Source of the DNA: an uncultured Eubacteriales bacterium
GTDB taxonomy: Bacteria; Bacillota; Clostridia; Oscillospirales; Oscillospiraceae
Direction: 5' to 3'
Assembly (NCBI GenBank): GCA_900313925.1
Contig: OMTF01000038.1
Span: 1-41,319 of the forward strand
Length of the DNA stretch: 41,319 nucleotides
The translations under genes were made by a program, and so were the position numbers. The first letter of the stretch is position 1; every line of letters begins with the position of its first letter. Positions 15,529 through 24,600 of this stretch are shown in pieces. The notes beneath the pieces were generated by a model, which was given only the letters and a program-made list of their open reading frames with translations, was not told where the DNA came from and made no database searches.

Positions 15529-15650
15529 CCTTGGTTTCTGAGATATCCGGGCGCAGAACGTCTTGCGGCAGCACTCTCGGGACGCGGAAAATTCTGCGTC
15601 CCGCCGGCTCAGATTTCTTTCATTGACTTTCCCTCCTATTGCCGTTATAT
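15529..15650 (+). repeat. 122-bp direct repeat, right copy (target duplication of the IS)
   Basis: Exact copy of 12902-13023. It starts immediately after the right end of the IS with the last codons of the Nudix gene (out of context here) and ends one base short of completing the TATATT -10 element of the promoter for the polyamine transporter operon. The stretch 15367-15745 otherwise holds only the IS right end, this copy, the promoter and a hairpin. Confidence 0.93.
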
Positions 15651-15651
15651 T
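15623..15651 (+). promoter_or_regulatory. Probable promoter of potABCD
   Basis: TTGACT (15623-15628), exactly 17 bases, TATATT (15646-15651). Nearly all of it lies in the right repeat copy, so the duplication rebuilt it downstream of the IS. The start site would be near 15658, just before the leader hairpin. Confidence 0.6.
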
Positions 15652-15664
15652 GTAAACAAGCTAC

Positions 15665-15702
15665 AAAGGGCACTCCGGAAGTAGATCCGGCGTGTCCTTT
15701 TT
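15665..15702 (+). terminator. Strong hairpin with T-run in the pot leader (terminator or attenuator)
   Basis: AAAGGGCACTCCGGA pairs with TCCGGCGTGTCCTTT (one mismatch and one G-T pair) around a six-base loop and is followed by T residues. It lies between the promoter at 15623-15651 and potA. Before the IS arrived it would have followed the Nudix gene by about 130 bases. Confidence 0.75.
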
Positions 15703-15745
15703 CTTGAAGAGAAGGAAAATTGACGGGAGAAATGGGGGAGGATAG

Positions 15746-16939
15746 ATGGCAGAAAGCATCATTCGCCTTGTTGGATGTTCCATGGCGTTTGACAACGAAA
15801 CTGTACTGGACAATTTAGATCTTAACATCGCGGATCGGGAATTCCTGACTTTGCTGGGACCTTCCGGTTGCGGCAAGACAACAACGCTGCGCATTATCGG
15901 CGGTTTTCTAAAGCCTACTGTCGGTGACGTGCTGTTTGAGGGCAAGCGCATTAACGATGTTCCTCCCTATGAACGGAAGGTCAACACCGTATTTCAGCGC
16001 TATGCCCTTTTCCCGCATCTTGACGTTTATGAAAATGTAGCCTTCGGTCTTCGAAACCGGAAGCTGGGCGAAAAGGAAATTGATGACCGGGTTACGGAAA
16101 TGCTCGAAATCGTAAGCCTGCGCGGCTTTGAATACCGCAGCACTGAGCAGCTGTCCGGCGGGCAGCAGCAGCGCGTGGCAATCGCCCGAGCCCTGGTGAA
16201 CCGCCCCAAAGTACTGCTCTTGGATGAACCGCTTGGGGCCCTTGATCTTCGCCTGCGCAAAGACATGCAGCAGGAATTGAAGAGCATTCAGCAGACCCTC
16301 GGAATTACTTTCGTCTATGTCACCCATGATCAGGAGGAGGCTCTGGCTATGTCCGATACGGTCGTAGTCATGGATCATGGGCGCATTCAGCAGATTGGCA
16401 CACCGGAGGATATCTACAATGAGCCGAAAAATGCTTTCGTGGCAGATTTCATCGGTGAATCCAACATCCTGGACGGAATCATGCTGGAGGACTATTCCGT
16501 AAAATTTTTCGGGCGCCGGTTCACCTGCGTGGACAGTGGCTTCCGGAAAAATGAGCCGGTCGATGTCGTTATACGTCCGGAGGATGTAGATATTGTCTCT
16601 GCGGGAGAAGGCCAGCTGACCGGAACGGTCACGGCCGTTACTTTCAAGGGCGTGCATTATGATACGATCGTAGACTTCCACGGCTTCAAATGGCTTATTC
16701 AGACGACAAAATACAATCCTGTCGGTTCGGTCATCGGCATCCGCCTGGATCCGGACGACATTCACATCATGCACCGGAGTGAATATTCCGGTCTTTACGG
16801 AGATTACAGCAGCTACAGCGAAGAATACGACGAACTCAATGATCCCGAGCTGTTTCCGGAGGACATTACTGAGGAGGTGCAGGAAGTTCCCGCTGCGGAA
16901 GGCGGAGAGAAGGAGGGCAGCGAGCGTGAAAACGGCTAG
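15746..16939 (+). CDS. potA: Spermidine/putrescine ABC transporter ATP-binding protein PotA
   Basis: A 397-residue ATPase. Walker [10 protein letters not shown] lies near residue 38, followed by the Q-loop region [10 protein letters not shown], the signature [15 protein letters not shown], Walker [13 protein letters not shown] and the switch histidine in [16 protein letters not shown]-like C-terminal domain follows ([22 protein letters not shown]). PotA powers polyamine import together with PotB, PotC and PotD. The last 45 or so residues after the TOBE domain form a strongly acidic tail ([17 protein letters not shown] and onward) not found in most PotA proteins. A GGGGGAGG site precedes the ATG. 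It overlaps potB by 14 bases. Confidence 0.95.
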   Translation: MAESIIRLVGCSMAFDNETVLDNLDLNIADREFLTLLGPSGCGKTTTLRIIGGFLKPTVGDVLFEGKRINDVPPYERKVNTVFQRYALFPHLDVYENVAFGLRNRKLGEKEIDDRVTEMLEIVSLRGFEYRSTEQLSGGQQQRVAIARALVNRPKVLLLDEPLGALDLRLRKDMQQELKSIQQTLGITFVYVTHDQEEALAMSDTVVVMDHGRIQQIGTPEDIYNEPKNAFVADFIGESNILDGIMLEDYSVKFFGRRFTCVDSGFRKNEPVDVVIRPEDVDIVSAGEGQLTGTVTAVTFKGVHYDTIVDFHGFKWLIQTTKYNPVGSVIGIRLDPDDIHIMHRSEYSGLYGDYSSYSEEYDELNDPELFPEDITEEVQEVPAAEGGEKEGSERENG

Positions 16940-17735
16940 GCTGACGACTCCCTATCTTGTGTGGATGATCCTGTTTACCATCGTACCCCTGGGGATTGTA
17001 ATCTATTTTGCCTTGACGGATTCCGTGACTGGGCAATTTACTTGGGAGAACATCGCCCGTATAAGCAATTACGGTCCGATTATCCTGAAATCCATCTGGC
17101 TTGCCCTTCTTTCCTCCCTGCTCTGCCTCGTCATCGGATACCCCGTTGCCTATCATATTGCACAGCAGAAGCCCAGCCGGCAGCATTTTCTCTATATGCT
17201 TATCATGCTGCCCATGTGCATCAGCTTTCTTCTGCGGACTATGGCCTGGGTTTCCCTGCTGGATGATACCGGCATCATCAACAATTTCATTCGGGCGCTC
17301 GGTCTGAAGCCTCTCCCCCTGATTCGAACGAACGCAGCGGTTGTGCTGGGCATGGTCTACAACTACCTTCCTTATATGATCCTGCCGCTGTATACGGTGC
17401 TCGTAAAAATCGATCCGCGGCTGATCGAGGCCGCACAGGATTTGGGCTGCAACAACGGAAAAACCTTCCGCCGTGTGATTCTTCCCCTTTCCGTTCCGGG
17501 GGTTATCTCCGGATTTACCATGGTTTTTGTTCCGGCTGTATCCACTTTTTACATCAGCCAGAAACTGGGTTCCTCCGGAACAACCCTTATCGGCGATGTA
17601 ATTGAAAGCCAGTTTAAGGCGGCCTACAATCCGAATTTGGGCGCAGCGCTGTCCTTGGCTCTGATGGTACTGGTCCTGATCTGCATCGGGATCATGAACC
17701 GCTTCAGCAACGGCGAGGAGGTGGTCACACTGTGA
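16926..17735 (+). CDS. potB: Polyamine ABC transporter permease PotB
   Basis: A 269-residue permease with six membrane segments. The start is a GTG at 16926 with AAGGAGGG eight bases upstream; the frame extends upstream into potA but that part is not coding. The N-terminus [21 protein letters not shown] and the region [20 protein letters not shown] are typical of PotB. The cytoplasmic EAA loop, [20 protein letters not shown], contacts the ATPase PotA. It forms the channel with PotC. It overlaps potC by four bases (GTGA), so translation is coupled. Confidence 0.94.
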   Translation: MKTARLTTPYLVWMILFTIVPLGIVIYFALTDSVTGQFTWENIARISNYGPIILKSIWLALLSSLLCLVIGYPVAYHIAQQKPSRQHFLYMLIMLPMCISFLLRTMAWVSLLDDTGIINNFIRALGLKPLPLIRTNAAVVLGMVYNYLPYMILPLYTVLVKIDPRLIEAAQDLGCNNGKTFRRVILPLSVPGVISGFTMVFVPAVSTFYISQKLGSSGTTLIGDVIESQFKAAYNPNLGAALSLALMVLVLICIGIMNRFSNGEEVVTL

Positions 17736-18574
17736 AAACTTTCAATAAGGTATTTACGGTGCTTGTATTCATTTTCCTTTATATCCCCATGGTTGTGCTA
17801 CTGATCGCTTCTTTCAATACAGGATCCGACCCGGCTGTGTTTAAAGGATTTACCTTTCATAACTATGGAGAGCTTTTCCGTGACGGCGTTCTGCTGCCGC
17901 TGCTGGCGAATTCCTGCATTCTCGCGGTTCTGTCCTCTCTGATCGCCACAATTATCGGAACCATGGCTGCTCTGGGGATTCATAACATGCGGCCGCGGAA
18001 ACGGAGCCTGTATATGGCGATCACGAATATTCCGCTGACGAACCCAGAAATTGTTACCGGCGTGTCTCTGGCGCTCCTGTTTGCCTTTTTCGGGCAGCTA
18101 ATGAAAATGCAGAGCGTCCTTGGCTTTACGACTCTGCTAATCGCACATATCACGTTCAATCTTCCATACGTGATTCTGTCGGTGATGCCGAAACTGTCCC
18201 AGATGGATCCGGATCTGGAGGATGCCGCAATGGATCTGGGCTGCAACCGGCGCCAAGCGTTTTTCAAAGTCGTAATTCATGAAATTATGCCCGGCATTAT
18301 TTCCGGTGCCCTGATGAGCTTTACCATGTCGCTGGACGATTTCGTCATCAGCTACTTTGTCTACGGACCGAAATTTGTAACGCTTCCCGTGGAAATTTAC
18401 AACTATACGAAGAAACCGCTGCAGCCGAAAATTTATGCGCTGTTTACCCTGATGTTCATCGTGATCCTGCTCGTCATGATCCTGATGAATGTTCTGCAGT
18501 CGCGGGATTACAAATCCATGCGTGCACGCAGGCAGGCACTGAACACGCAGAAACGGGAGGGGACCGAAGTATGA
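17732..18574 (+). CDS. potC: Polyamine ABC transporter permease PotC
   Basis: A 280-residue permease with six membrane segments, starting at GTG and overlapping potB by four bases; GAGGAGGTGG lies just upstream. The conserved permease features are FTFHNYGELF near the N-terminus, NIPLTNPEIVTGVSLALLF in the middle, the EAA loop EDAAMDLGCNRRQAFFKVVIHEIMPGI, and SLDDFVISYFVYGPKF near the C-terminus, which is typical for PotC. It pairs with PotB to form the membrane channel. Its stop overlaps the potD start (ATGA). Confidence 0.95.
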   Translation: MKTFNKVFTVLVFIFLYIPMVVLLIASFNTGSDPAVFKGFTFHNYGELFRDGVLLPLLANSCILAVLSSLIATIIGTMAALGIHNMRPRKRSLYMAITNIPLTNPEIVTGVSLALLFAFFGQLMKMQSVLGFTTLLIAHITFNLPYVILSVMPKLSQMDPDLEDAAMDLGCNRRQAFFKVVIHEIMPGIISGALMSFTMSLDDFVISYFVYGPKFVTLPVEIYNYTKKPLQPKIYALFTLMFIVILLVMILMNVLQSRDYKSMRARRQALNTQKREGTEV

Positions 18575-19797
18575 TAGCAGCAAAACGGAACCTTTTTCGA
18601 CGGCTTTTCGCCGGGCTCTGCTCGGGGCTTCTCCTCGCCGCGCTCCTCCCCCTGCCGGCCTCCGCAGAGGAAAATTCCATCAATGTATATAACTGGGGGC
18701 AGTATATATCGGACGGAACCGACGGCTATATCGACGTGAATGCCGCCTTTAACGAGGCAACCGGGATCAAGGTAAACTACATGACCTTTGATTCAAACGA
18801 AAGCCTGTATACGAAGCTCAAGACCGGCGGCAGTACATATGACGTGATTATTCCGTCGGACTATATGATTGGGAAACTGATTTCCGAAGACATGCTGGAG
18901 CCGATCGATTTCTCGCATATTCCCAATTACCGGTATATTGATGAATCCTATAAAAACCAGCCCTACGACCCGGACAATGCCTACTCGGTACCGTACACAT
19001 GGGGCACCGTGGGCGTCATTTACAACACGAAATATGTGGACGCCGAGGATACTGGGTCTTGGGACCTGCTCTGGAACAGCAAATATTCGGGAAAAATTCT
19101 GATGTTTGATAACCCCCGCGACGCTTTCGCTATCGCTGAGGGCAAGCTGGGACTGAGTCTCAATACAAGGGAGGAAGAAGATCTCCGGGCTGCCGCCTAT
19201 CAGCTCATCGAGCAGAAGCCCCTTGTGCAGGCCTATGTCATGGATCAGATCTACGATAAAATGGAGCGGGAAGAAGCGTGGATCGCACCGTACTACGCCG
19301 GGGACTATCTGATGATGGCGGAGGAAAATCCGGATCTCGCCTTCTATTTCCCGAAAGAGAGCTTCAACCTCTTCATTGACGCCCTTTGCATTCCGAAGGG
19401 ATGCCAGAATAAGGAAGGTGCGGAAGCCTATATCAATTTCCTCTGCCAGCCCGAGATCTGCGGGGAAAATCTGGAGTATCTGGGCTACTCCGCGCCGGAA
19501 ACCGCTGCAAAGGAATACATGGACCCGGAGGTTACCGGCAGCGACATCGCCTATCCGGCGGAAGACGTCCTTTCGCGCGGAGAGAGCTTTCTGAATCTGC
19601 CCGTGGAAGCGAACCAGATGATGGATTCCCTGTGGTTGGAAGTAAAAACGCAGGGCGGTACGGATCCCTACGCACTCTGGTGCATGATCGCCTTTGTCGC
19701 CGCAGTGCTTCTCTATCTGGCTGCTTCCCGGATCCGTCGAAAAAGACGTATCGCAAGGCGCTGCGCCCGGTGGAAGACCGAGGAGAATAAAATATAA
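18571..19797 (+). CDS. potD: Polyamine ABC transporter substrate-binding protein PotD with a C-terminal membrane anchor
   Basis: A 408-residue extracellular binding protein. The N-terminal signal peptide ends with an AxA site (PLPASA, residue 32) and has no lipobox cysteine. The mature part starts with the typical PotD sequence INVYNWGQYISDG, then YDVIIPSDYMIGKLI and the motif VPYTWGTVGVIYNTK. Unlike ordinary lipoprotein PotD, it ends with a hydrophobic stretch (about 367-386, MIAFVAAVLLYLAAS) followed by an arginine/lysine-rich tail. The protein is thus likely held in the membrane by a C-terminal helix. It captures spermidine or putrescine and delivers it to PotBC. The specificity is not deduced. 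Confidence 0.92.
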   Translation: MIAAKRNLFRRLFAGLCSGLLLAALLPLPASAEENSINVYNWGQYISDGTDGYIDVNAAFNEATGIKVNYMTFDSNESLYTKLKTGGSTYDVIIPSDYMIGKLISEDMLEPIDFSHIPNYRYIDESYKNQPYDPDNAYSVPYTWGTVGVIYNTKYVDAEDTGSWDLLWNSKYSGKILMFDNPRDAFAIAEGKLGLSLNTREEEDLRAAAYQLIEQKPLVQAYVMDQIYDKMEREEAWIAPYYAGDYLMMAEENPDLAFYFPKESFNLFIDALCIPKGCQNKEGAEAYINFLCQPEICGENLEYLGYSAPETAAKEYMDPEVTGSDIAYPAEDVLSRGESFLNLPVEANQMMDSLWLEVKTQGGTDPYALWCMIAFVAAVLLYLAASRIRRKRRIARRCARWKTEENKI

Positions 19798-19816
19798 GCC
19801 TCTGCGAAAGAGATAC

Positions 19817-19866
19817 TATACCCCGGAAACAGCCCGCCTTGTGCACCGGTCTGTTCCGGGGTATAT
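19817..19866 (+). terminator. Hairpin after the pot operon
   Basis: ATACCCCGGAAACAG pairs with CTGTTCCGGGGTAT (one bulged base) around a loop of about 20 bases. No strong T-run follows on either strand, so termination is only likely. It lies between convergent genes. Confidence 0.55.
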
Positions 19867-19911
19867 TCGCAGTTTTGCACGTGCCGATTGGGGGATGGCG
19901 CGTCTTATCTT

Positions 19912-20811
19912 TCAGATTCTTGTTATCCGGACCTGCTTCTGATGGTCGGTATCCATGGCATAGGACATATCACCGTAATGAATAAGCAAGCTTCCGTCCT
20001 TCCCGCTGTTATCAAAGTGATGTCCCTCGTAGCTTCGTATCCCCGTTTCGATGATCTGCTTCGGTTCAAGGGATGCCATATGTCCATAATAATGCTGCGT
20101 CATAAACGGATGCTTTGACGCCTTGATTGCAATCCAGTCATCGCTCATCGGATGTCCCGGGTAGACTTTCACACAGGCGTCCCTTGGAAAAACTGCCGTT
20201 TCACAGATTCCATAAGCCGGAATTCCCGCCGTTACAAGATTTCCGTTCTGTGCCAGAAAGCACCTCTGCGGCGACGTGTCTCTTGTGAGCCGGCCCCGCT
20301 TCGGGCAGCGCAGGTCAAAGATTTTCTTTCCTTCCGCCGACAGCTTATTCTCAAAGTATACGGAATTTGAAGTAAATTCCATGTTGGAGATAAACTTCGG
20401 ATAATTCCACATCGCGCGTCCTCCGCGCATAGCCCAGTACGTCGTTACCGGGCAGTGGAAAACAAACGTTCCGTAGTTTGGATCGCGCGCCTGCAGAAGG
20501 AGCGGGAGCGGTCCTTTCGGTTCCTTGTCATGAACCGTCATCGCAATCATGACCGTTTCCCCGTAGCTGCCTACCGATGCGTGGATGTAGTAATACGTTG
20601 CCAGAGCAACTACGCAGCGGTTCCGCGAGACGCGGACCACCTTCAGCCGGTCGGACGGGAGCCGCTTCTGCACTTCCTCCGCGTCCGCTGTGAATAGGAA
20701 GTACGCGCATTCATCGCGATAGTATAGGATCGGAAGCTCAGTTTCCCCGTCCTCACCAATGGTCGCAGGCCGCGTTCCGCTGAAAATATCCTTTCTCTTC
20801 TTTCCAAGCAT
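19912..20811 (-). CDS. Acetoacetate decarboxylase family protein
   Basis: A 299-residue protein. The block YWAMRGGRAMWNYPKFISNMEF places a lysine at residue 139 where acetoacetate decarboxylase has its Schiff-base lysine (the YPK motif). The upstream LLLQARDPNYGTFVFHCPV strand is also family-like. Members include true decarboxylases as well as enzymes with other keto-acid or lactone substrates, so the activity is not certain. The gene is divergent from a TetR regulator, with a palindromic operator in the gap, so it is probably repressed by it. GGAGGG precedes the ATG at 20811. The cytoplasm is the expected location. Confidence 0.78.
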   Translation of the reverse strand: MLGKKRKDIFSGTRPATIGEDGETELPILYYRDECAYFLFTADAEEVQKRLPSDRLKVVRVSRNRCVVALATYYYIHASVGSYGETVMIAMTVHDKEPKGPLPLLLQARDPNYGTFVFHCPVTTYWAMRGGRAMWNYPKFISNMEFTSNSVYFENKLSAEGKKIFDLRCPKRGRLTRDTSPQRCFLAQNGNLVTAGIPAYGICETAVFPRDACVKVYPGHPMSDDWIAIKASKHPFMTQHYYGHMASLEPKQIIETGIRSYEGHHFDNSGKDGSLLIHYGDMSYAMDTDHQKQVRITRI

Positions 20812-20874
20812 TTTTTCCCTCCAGAATTTCTCTTTCTCTTTTTTTCTTTTCTACAAATTTGCAGCGGCAGAGTT

Positions 20875-20900
20875 TTTGGTGTTACAATTATAACATCAAA
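20875..20900 (+). promoter_or_regulatory. 26-bp palindromic operator between the ADC-like and TetR genes
   Basis: TTTGGTGTTACAA followed by TTATAACATCAAA: the two halves are inverted copies matching at 11 of 13 positions. It overlaps a plus-strand promoter candidate (TTGCAG at 20860-20865, 18-base spacer, TACAAT at 20884-20889) and a minus-strand TATAAT. The size and symmetry are those of a TetR-dimer operator controlling both divergent genes. Confidence 0.65.
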
Positions 20901-20966
20901 CGTGGCGCACGTTCCTGCTTTGGCTGCGGAGGTTACATCGGCTGTTACAGGATCGGAGGAATTGTA

Positions 20967-21536
20967 ATGTCGGAGAAAGATCGGAAAATAAGAGGATTGC
21001 GAAAGTCCAATGAGGAATCCAATCGAATCGCAAAAGAAAGCATTGAGACTGCACTTCTTCAAATCCTGAAAGAGAAGGATATGGAAGAAATTTCCATCGA
21101 GGAGATTGTCCGCAGAGCCGGTGTCTCAAGAATGGCCTACTACCGCAACTACGCCTCGAAAAGCGACATCCTGCGCAAAATCGTAGAACAGATTTTCGCA
21201 CGGCTGAGTGCGGCTATGCATCCCTTTCTTCTTCATGAGGACTGGAGCGGAGCCAGAGTCGCCTTATTCCGTGAACTTTACCGCTACAAAGATGTCTGTC
21301 GAGTCATGATCAATTCTCGGATGGCCGGGACTATGCTGGACTATTTCAACCGGTTTTCGATGTCCTACGCGTATAATGATTCGGAAATTGAAAAATATCG
21401 CATGATTTTTTGGGCCGGCGCCACTTTTAATCTTACGCTGCAGTGGGTAAAGGAAGGAATGGTAACCCCTCCGGACGTCGTGACGGAATACTGCAATGCG
21501 GCGGTGCAGAAGCGGACGGACGGGCTTCCCTTCTAG
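20967..21536 (+). CDS. TetR-family transcriptional regulator
   Basis: A 189-residue regulator. The start at 20967 is chosen because GGAGGA lies about six bases before it; the frame is open upstream but crosses the operator. Residues 25-65 form the TetR helix-turn-helix (ALLQILKEKDMEEISIEEIV, then RRAGVSRMAYYRNYASKSDIL). The C-terminal half is helical and specific for an unknown ligand. The region YRYKDVCRVMINS-like is seen in TetR_C proteins of Clostridia. It is divergent from the acetoacetate-decarboxylase-like gene, so it is likely to regulate that gene and itself through the palindrome at 20875-20900. Confidence 0.88.
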   Translation: MSEKDRKIRGLRKSNEESNRIAKESIETALLQILKEKDMEEISIEEIVRRAGVSRMAYYRNYASKSDILRKIVEQIFARLSAAMHPFLLHEDWSGARVALFRELYRYKDVCRVMINSRMAGTMLDYFNRFSMSYAYNDSEIEKYRMIFWAGATFNLTLQWVKEGMVTPPDVVTEYCNAAVQKRTDGLPF

Positions 21537-21611
21537 GCTGCAGTTCTCCGGCTTCTGCCCTTTTCCCTTTTCCCGCAGCGTTTCGAATTTCCCCGGGTGC
21601 AGGTCCCGGCG

Positions 21612-21644
21612 TAGAAAAGAGGTCGTATGCGGAATACGGCCTCT
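21612..21644 (-). terminator. Terminator after polC
   Basis: On the minus strand AGAGGCCGTAT pairs with ATACGACCTCT (one mismatch) and is followed by TTTTCT. It closes the frr-to-polC transcript 25 bases after the polC stop. Confidence 0.7.
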
Positions 21645-21668
21645 TCTGCAGTCCCTATCTGCAGGTTT

Positions 21669-24600
21669 CTATTCTTCCAGGAAGTCAAACAGGGACATCT
21701 GACTGCTGTCCGGCATTTCGCCCAAAGCGCCCAGACTGCGCAGGGCGTCAAAGTTTGTCTGGCTGACCTTCGGGCAGGCTGCCTTCAGTTCCTCCACCGA
21801 CAGAAACTTTTTACCGTCTTTTCGGCAGCTGACGAGTTCTTCCGCCGCAGTCAGACCAAGGCCGGAAACCGCCACGAAGGGAAGCCGTAGATGCTGTTCG
21901 TCTTCGATGAGAAATTTTGTCGCATCGGATTTGTATAGATCAAGCGGCGCAAATGCAAAGCCCCGCATATAGAATTCATATACGACTTCCATCGTCACAA
22001 GCAGCGAATCTTCCTTTGCCGTCCTCTTTTCAATCTTTGCCAGTTCTTTGATGCGCTTTTCCACAATGGCTTTTCCGCAGCCCATGGCAAAGGCGTCAAA
22101 CCCGTCCTTTTGGCTGCGCCGATAGAAATAGGCGCTGTAGAACGCAAGTGGCTTATGCACTTTGAACCAGGCGATGCGGAATGCCATCATAACATACGCC
22201 GCCGCATGCGCCTTCGGAAACAGATAGGCAATCTTTCGGCAGGATCCGATATACCATTCCGGTACACCCCTCTCCCGCATCTGCGCTTCGGCGTCATCCG
22301 GAAACTCCCCGCTTTTCTTAACTTTCCCCTTGCGAACTGCCTCCATGGTTTTGAATGCGAGCTTTCCGTCCATTCCCTTGCTCATCAGGTACAGCATGAT
22401 ATCATCACGGCAGCTGACGCATTCGTCAACGGTAGCAGTTTTGCTGAGAACCAGGTCCTGAATATTTCCGTTCCAGACATCCGTTCCATGAGAAAATCCG
22501 GACAGGCGTATCAGCGTCGCATATTTCGTCGGCTTCGTATCCACCAGCATCTGGCGGGTAAACGGCGTTCCGAATTCCGGAATGCCTAGCGTCCCGGTCT
22601 TGCCGATGATCCGATCATTTTCCGGAAGGCCAAGAACCGCCGGGGAAAGGAAAATCTTCATCGTTTCCGGCTCGCCCAGCGGAATTTCCCGCGCGTTTAT
22701 GCCGGTCGCTTCTTCCATCATCTTGATCATAGTGGGATCGTCGTGTCCCAGCTCATCCAGCTTCAGGAGGTTTTTTTCCATGCAGTGGTACTCAAAGTGC
22801 GTTGTGACAATTCCACTGTTCGGGTCGTCCGCCGGATGCTGCACCGCCGTGAAATCCGTGACATCCATATCCTGCGGGATAATCACCAGTCCGCCGGGAT
22901 GCTGGCCGGTCGTCCTCTTGATTCCCACAAGCCCGCTCGCGAGGCGGTTTTCCTCCGGGCGCGACACTTTCAGGCCCCTCTCTTCCAGATATTTGAGGAC
23001 ATACCCGTATGCGGTCTTATCCGCCAGTGTTCCGATGGTCCCTGCACGGAAGACATGGTCTGCACCAAACAGTTCCTCCGTATATTTGTGGGCTTTCGCC
23101 TGGTATTCTCCTGAGAAGTTCAAATCAATATCCGGCGTTTTTTCGTTTCCCGGGAAGCCCAGGAACGTTTCAAAGGGTATGTCGAAACCGTCTTTGCGCA
23201 GAGCCGTACCGCATTCCGGACAGAGCTTATCCGGCATATCCGCCCCGCATCCGTAACTTCCATCCGTTACGAACTCGCTGTATCTGCATTTCGGGCATAC
23301 ATAATGCGGAGGAAGGGAATTGACTTCCGTAATGCCCGCCATATAAGCGACCAGGGAAGAGCCGACGCTGCCTCGGGAACCGACCAGATAGCCGTGCTCC
23401 AGAGAGTTCTGCACGAGTTTCTGGGCAGACATGTATATGACATCGTAATTGTGCTCCAAAATCGTATGCAGTTCCGTATCGACCCGCTTCTGCACGATTT
23501 CCGGCGGGTTCTCTCCGTAAATTTCATGCATCCGATCCAGCACCAGTTTTCGGAGCGTTTCGGCCGAATTTTCAATTTTCGGAGGATATAGCTCCTTGGG
23601 CAGCAGTTCGAAGCTTTCCACCGTATCCGCGATCGCACGCGGGGTTTCTATGACGATTTCCCGAGCGGTTTTTTCATCCAGATAGCTGAATTCCTCCAGC
23701 ATTTCCCGCGTGGTACGGAAATACAGGGGGCAGGAACGGTCCGCATCGGCGAAATTTTTTGAGGAAAGCACGATTTTTCGGAAAATTTCATCCTCCGGAT
23801 CCATAAAATGTACATCGCAGGTGGCTGCAACCGGTTTTCCCAGTTCTTTTCCGAGAGCAATGATGCGGCGGTTTATCTCCTTCAGCGCCTCCGTCCCGGG
23901 AACCGTTCCGTTTTCCACAAGGAAAGAATTGTTCCCCAGCGGCTGTACTTCCAAGTAGTCGTAATAGGACGCAAGCTTCCGCAGTCGCGCATCGTTTGCC
24001 CCGCGGAGAATTGCATCGTAGATCTCGCCCGCATTGCAGGCGGAGCCGACCAGTATTCCCTCCCTATGCGCATCCAGAAGACTTTTCGGGATAATCGGCG
24101 TCCGATGAAAGTACTTGAGGTAGGACTGCGAAACCATTTCATAAAGGTTCTTGAGCCCTTTCCGGTTCTGCACGAGCAGAATCATATGATAAGAGTGCAG
24201 GACATCCCGCCTCTTTTTCTTCTGGTATACTTTTTCAATGTCTGAAACCGTTTCCGCTCCCAGCCGGGAGAGTTCCGGAAGAAATCTCGCCATAATCTGC
24301 GCGACTACGAGAGCATCATCGGAAGCCCGATGATGGTTGAATTTCGGCAGCTTCAGGCGCTTTGCCACAATGTCCAGCTTGAACCGCTTCAAGTCCGGCA
24401 GCAGTGCCTGCGACAGGTGTACCGTATCGATGTATACGGGGCGGAAGGAAAGTCCGCTTCGGGCACAGGCCGCCTTCATGAATCCGATATCAAAGTCGGC
24501 ATTGTGCGCAACCAGAGGGCGATCTCCTGCAAATTCAAGAAACTGCTCCATGGCTTCCTTCTCGTCCGGCGCATTCTCCACGTCCCTGTCCCGGATCCCC

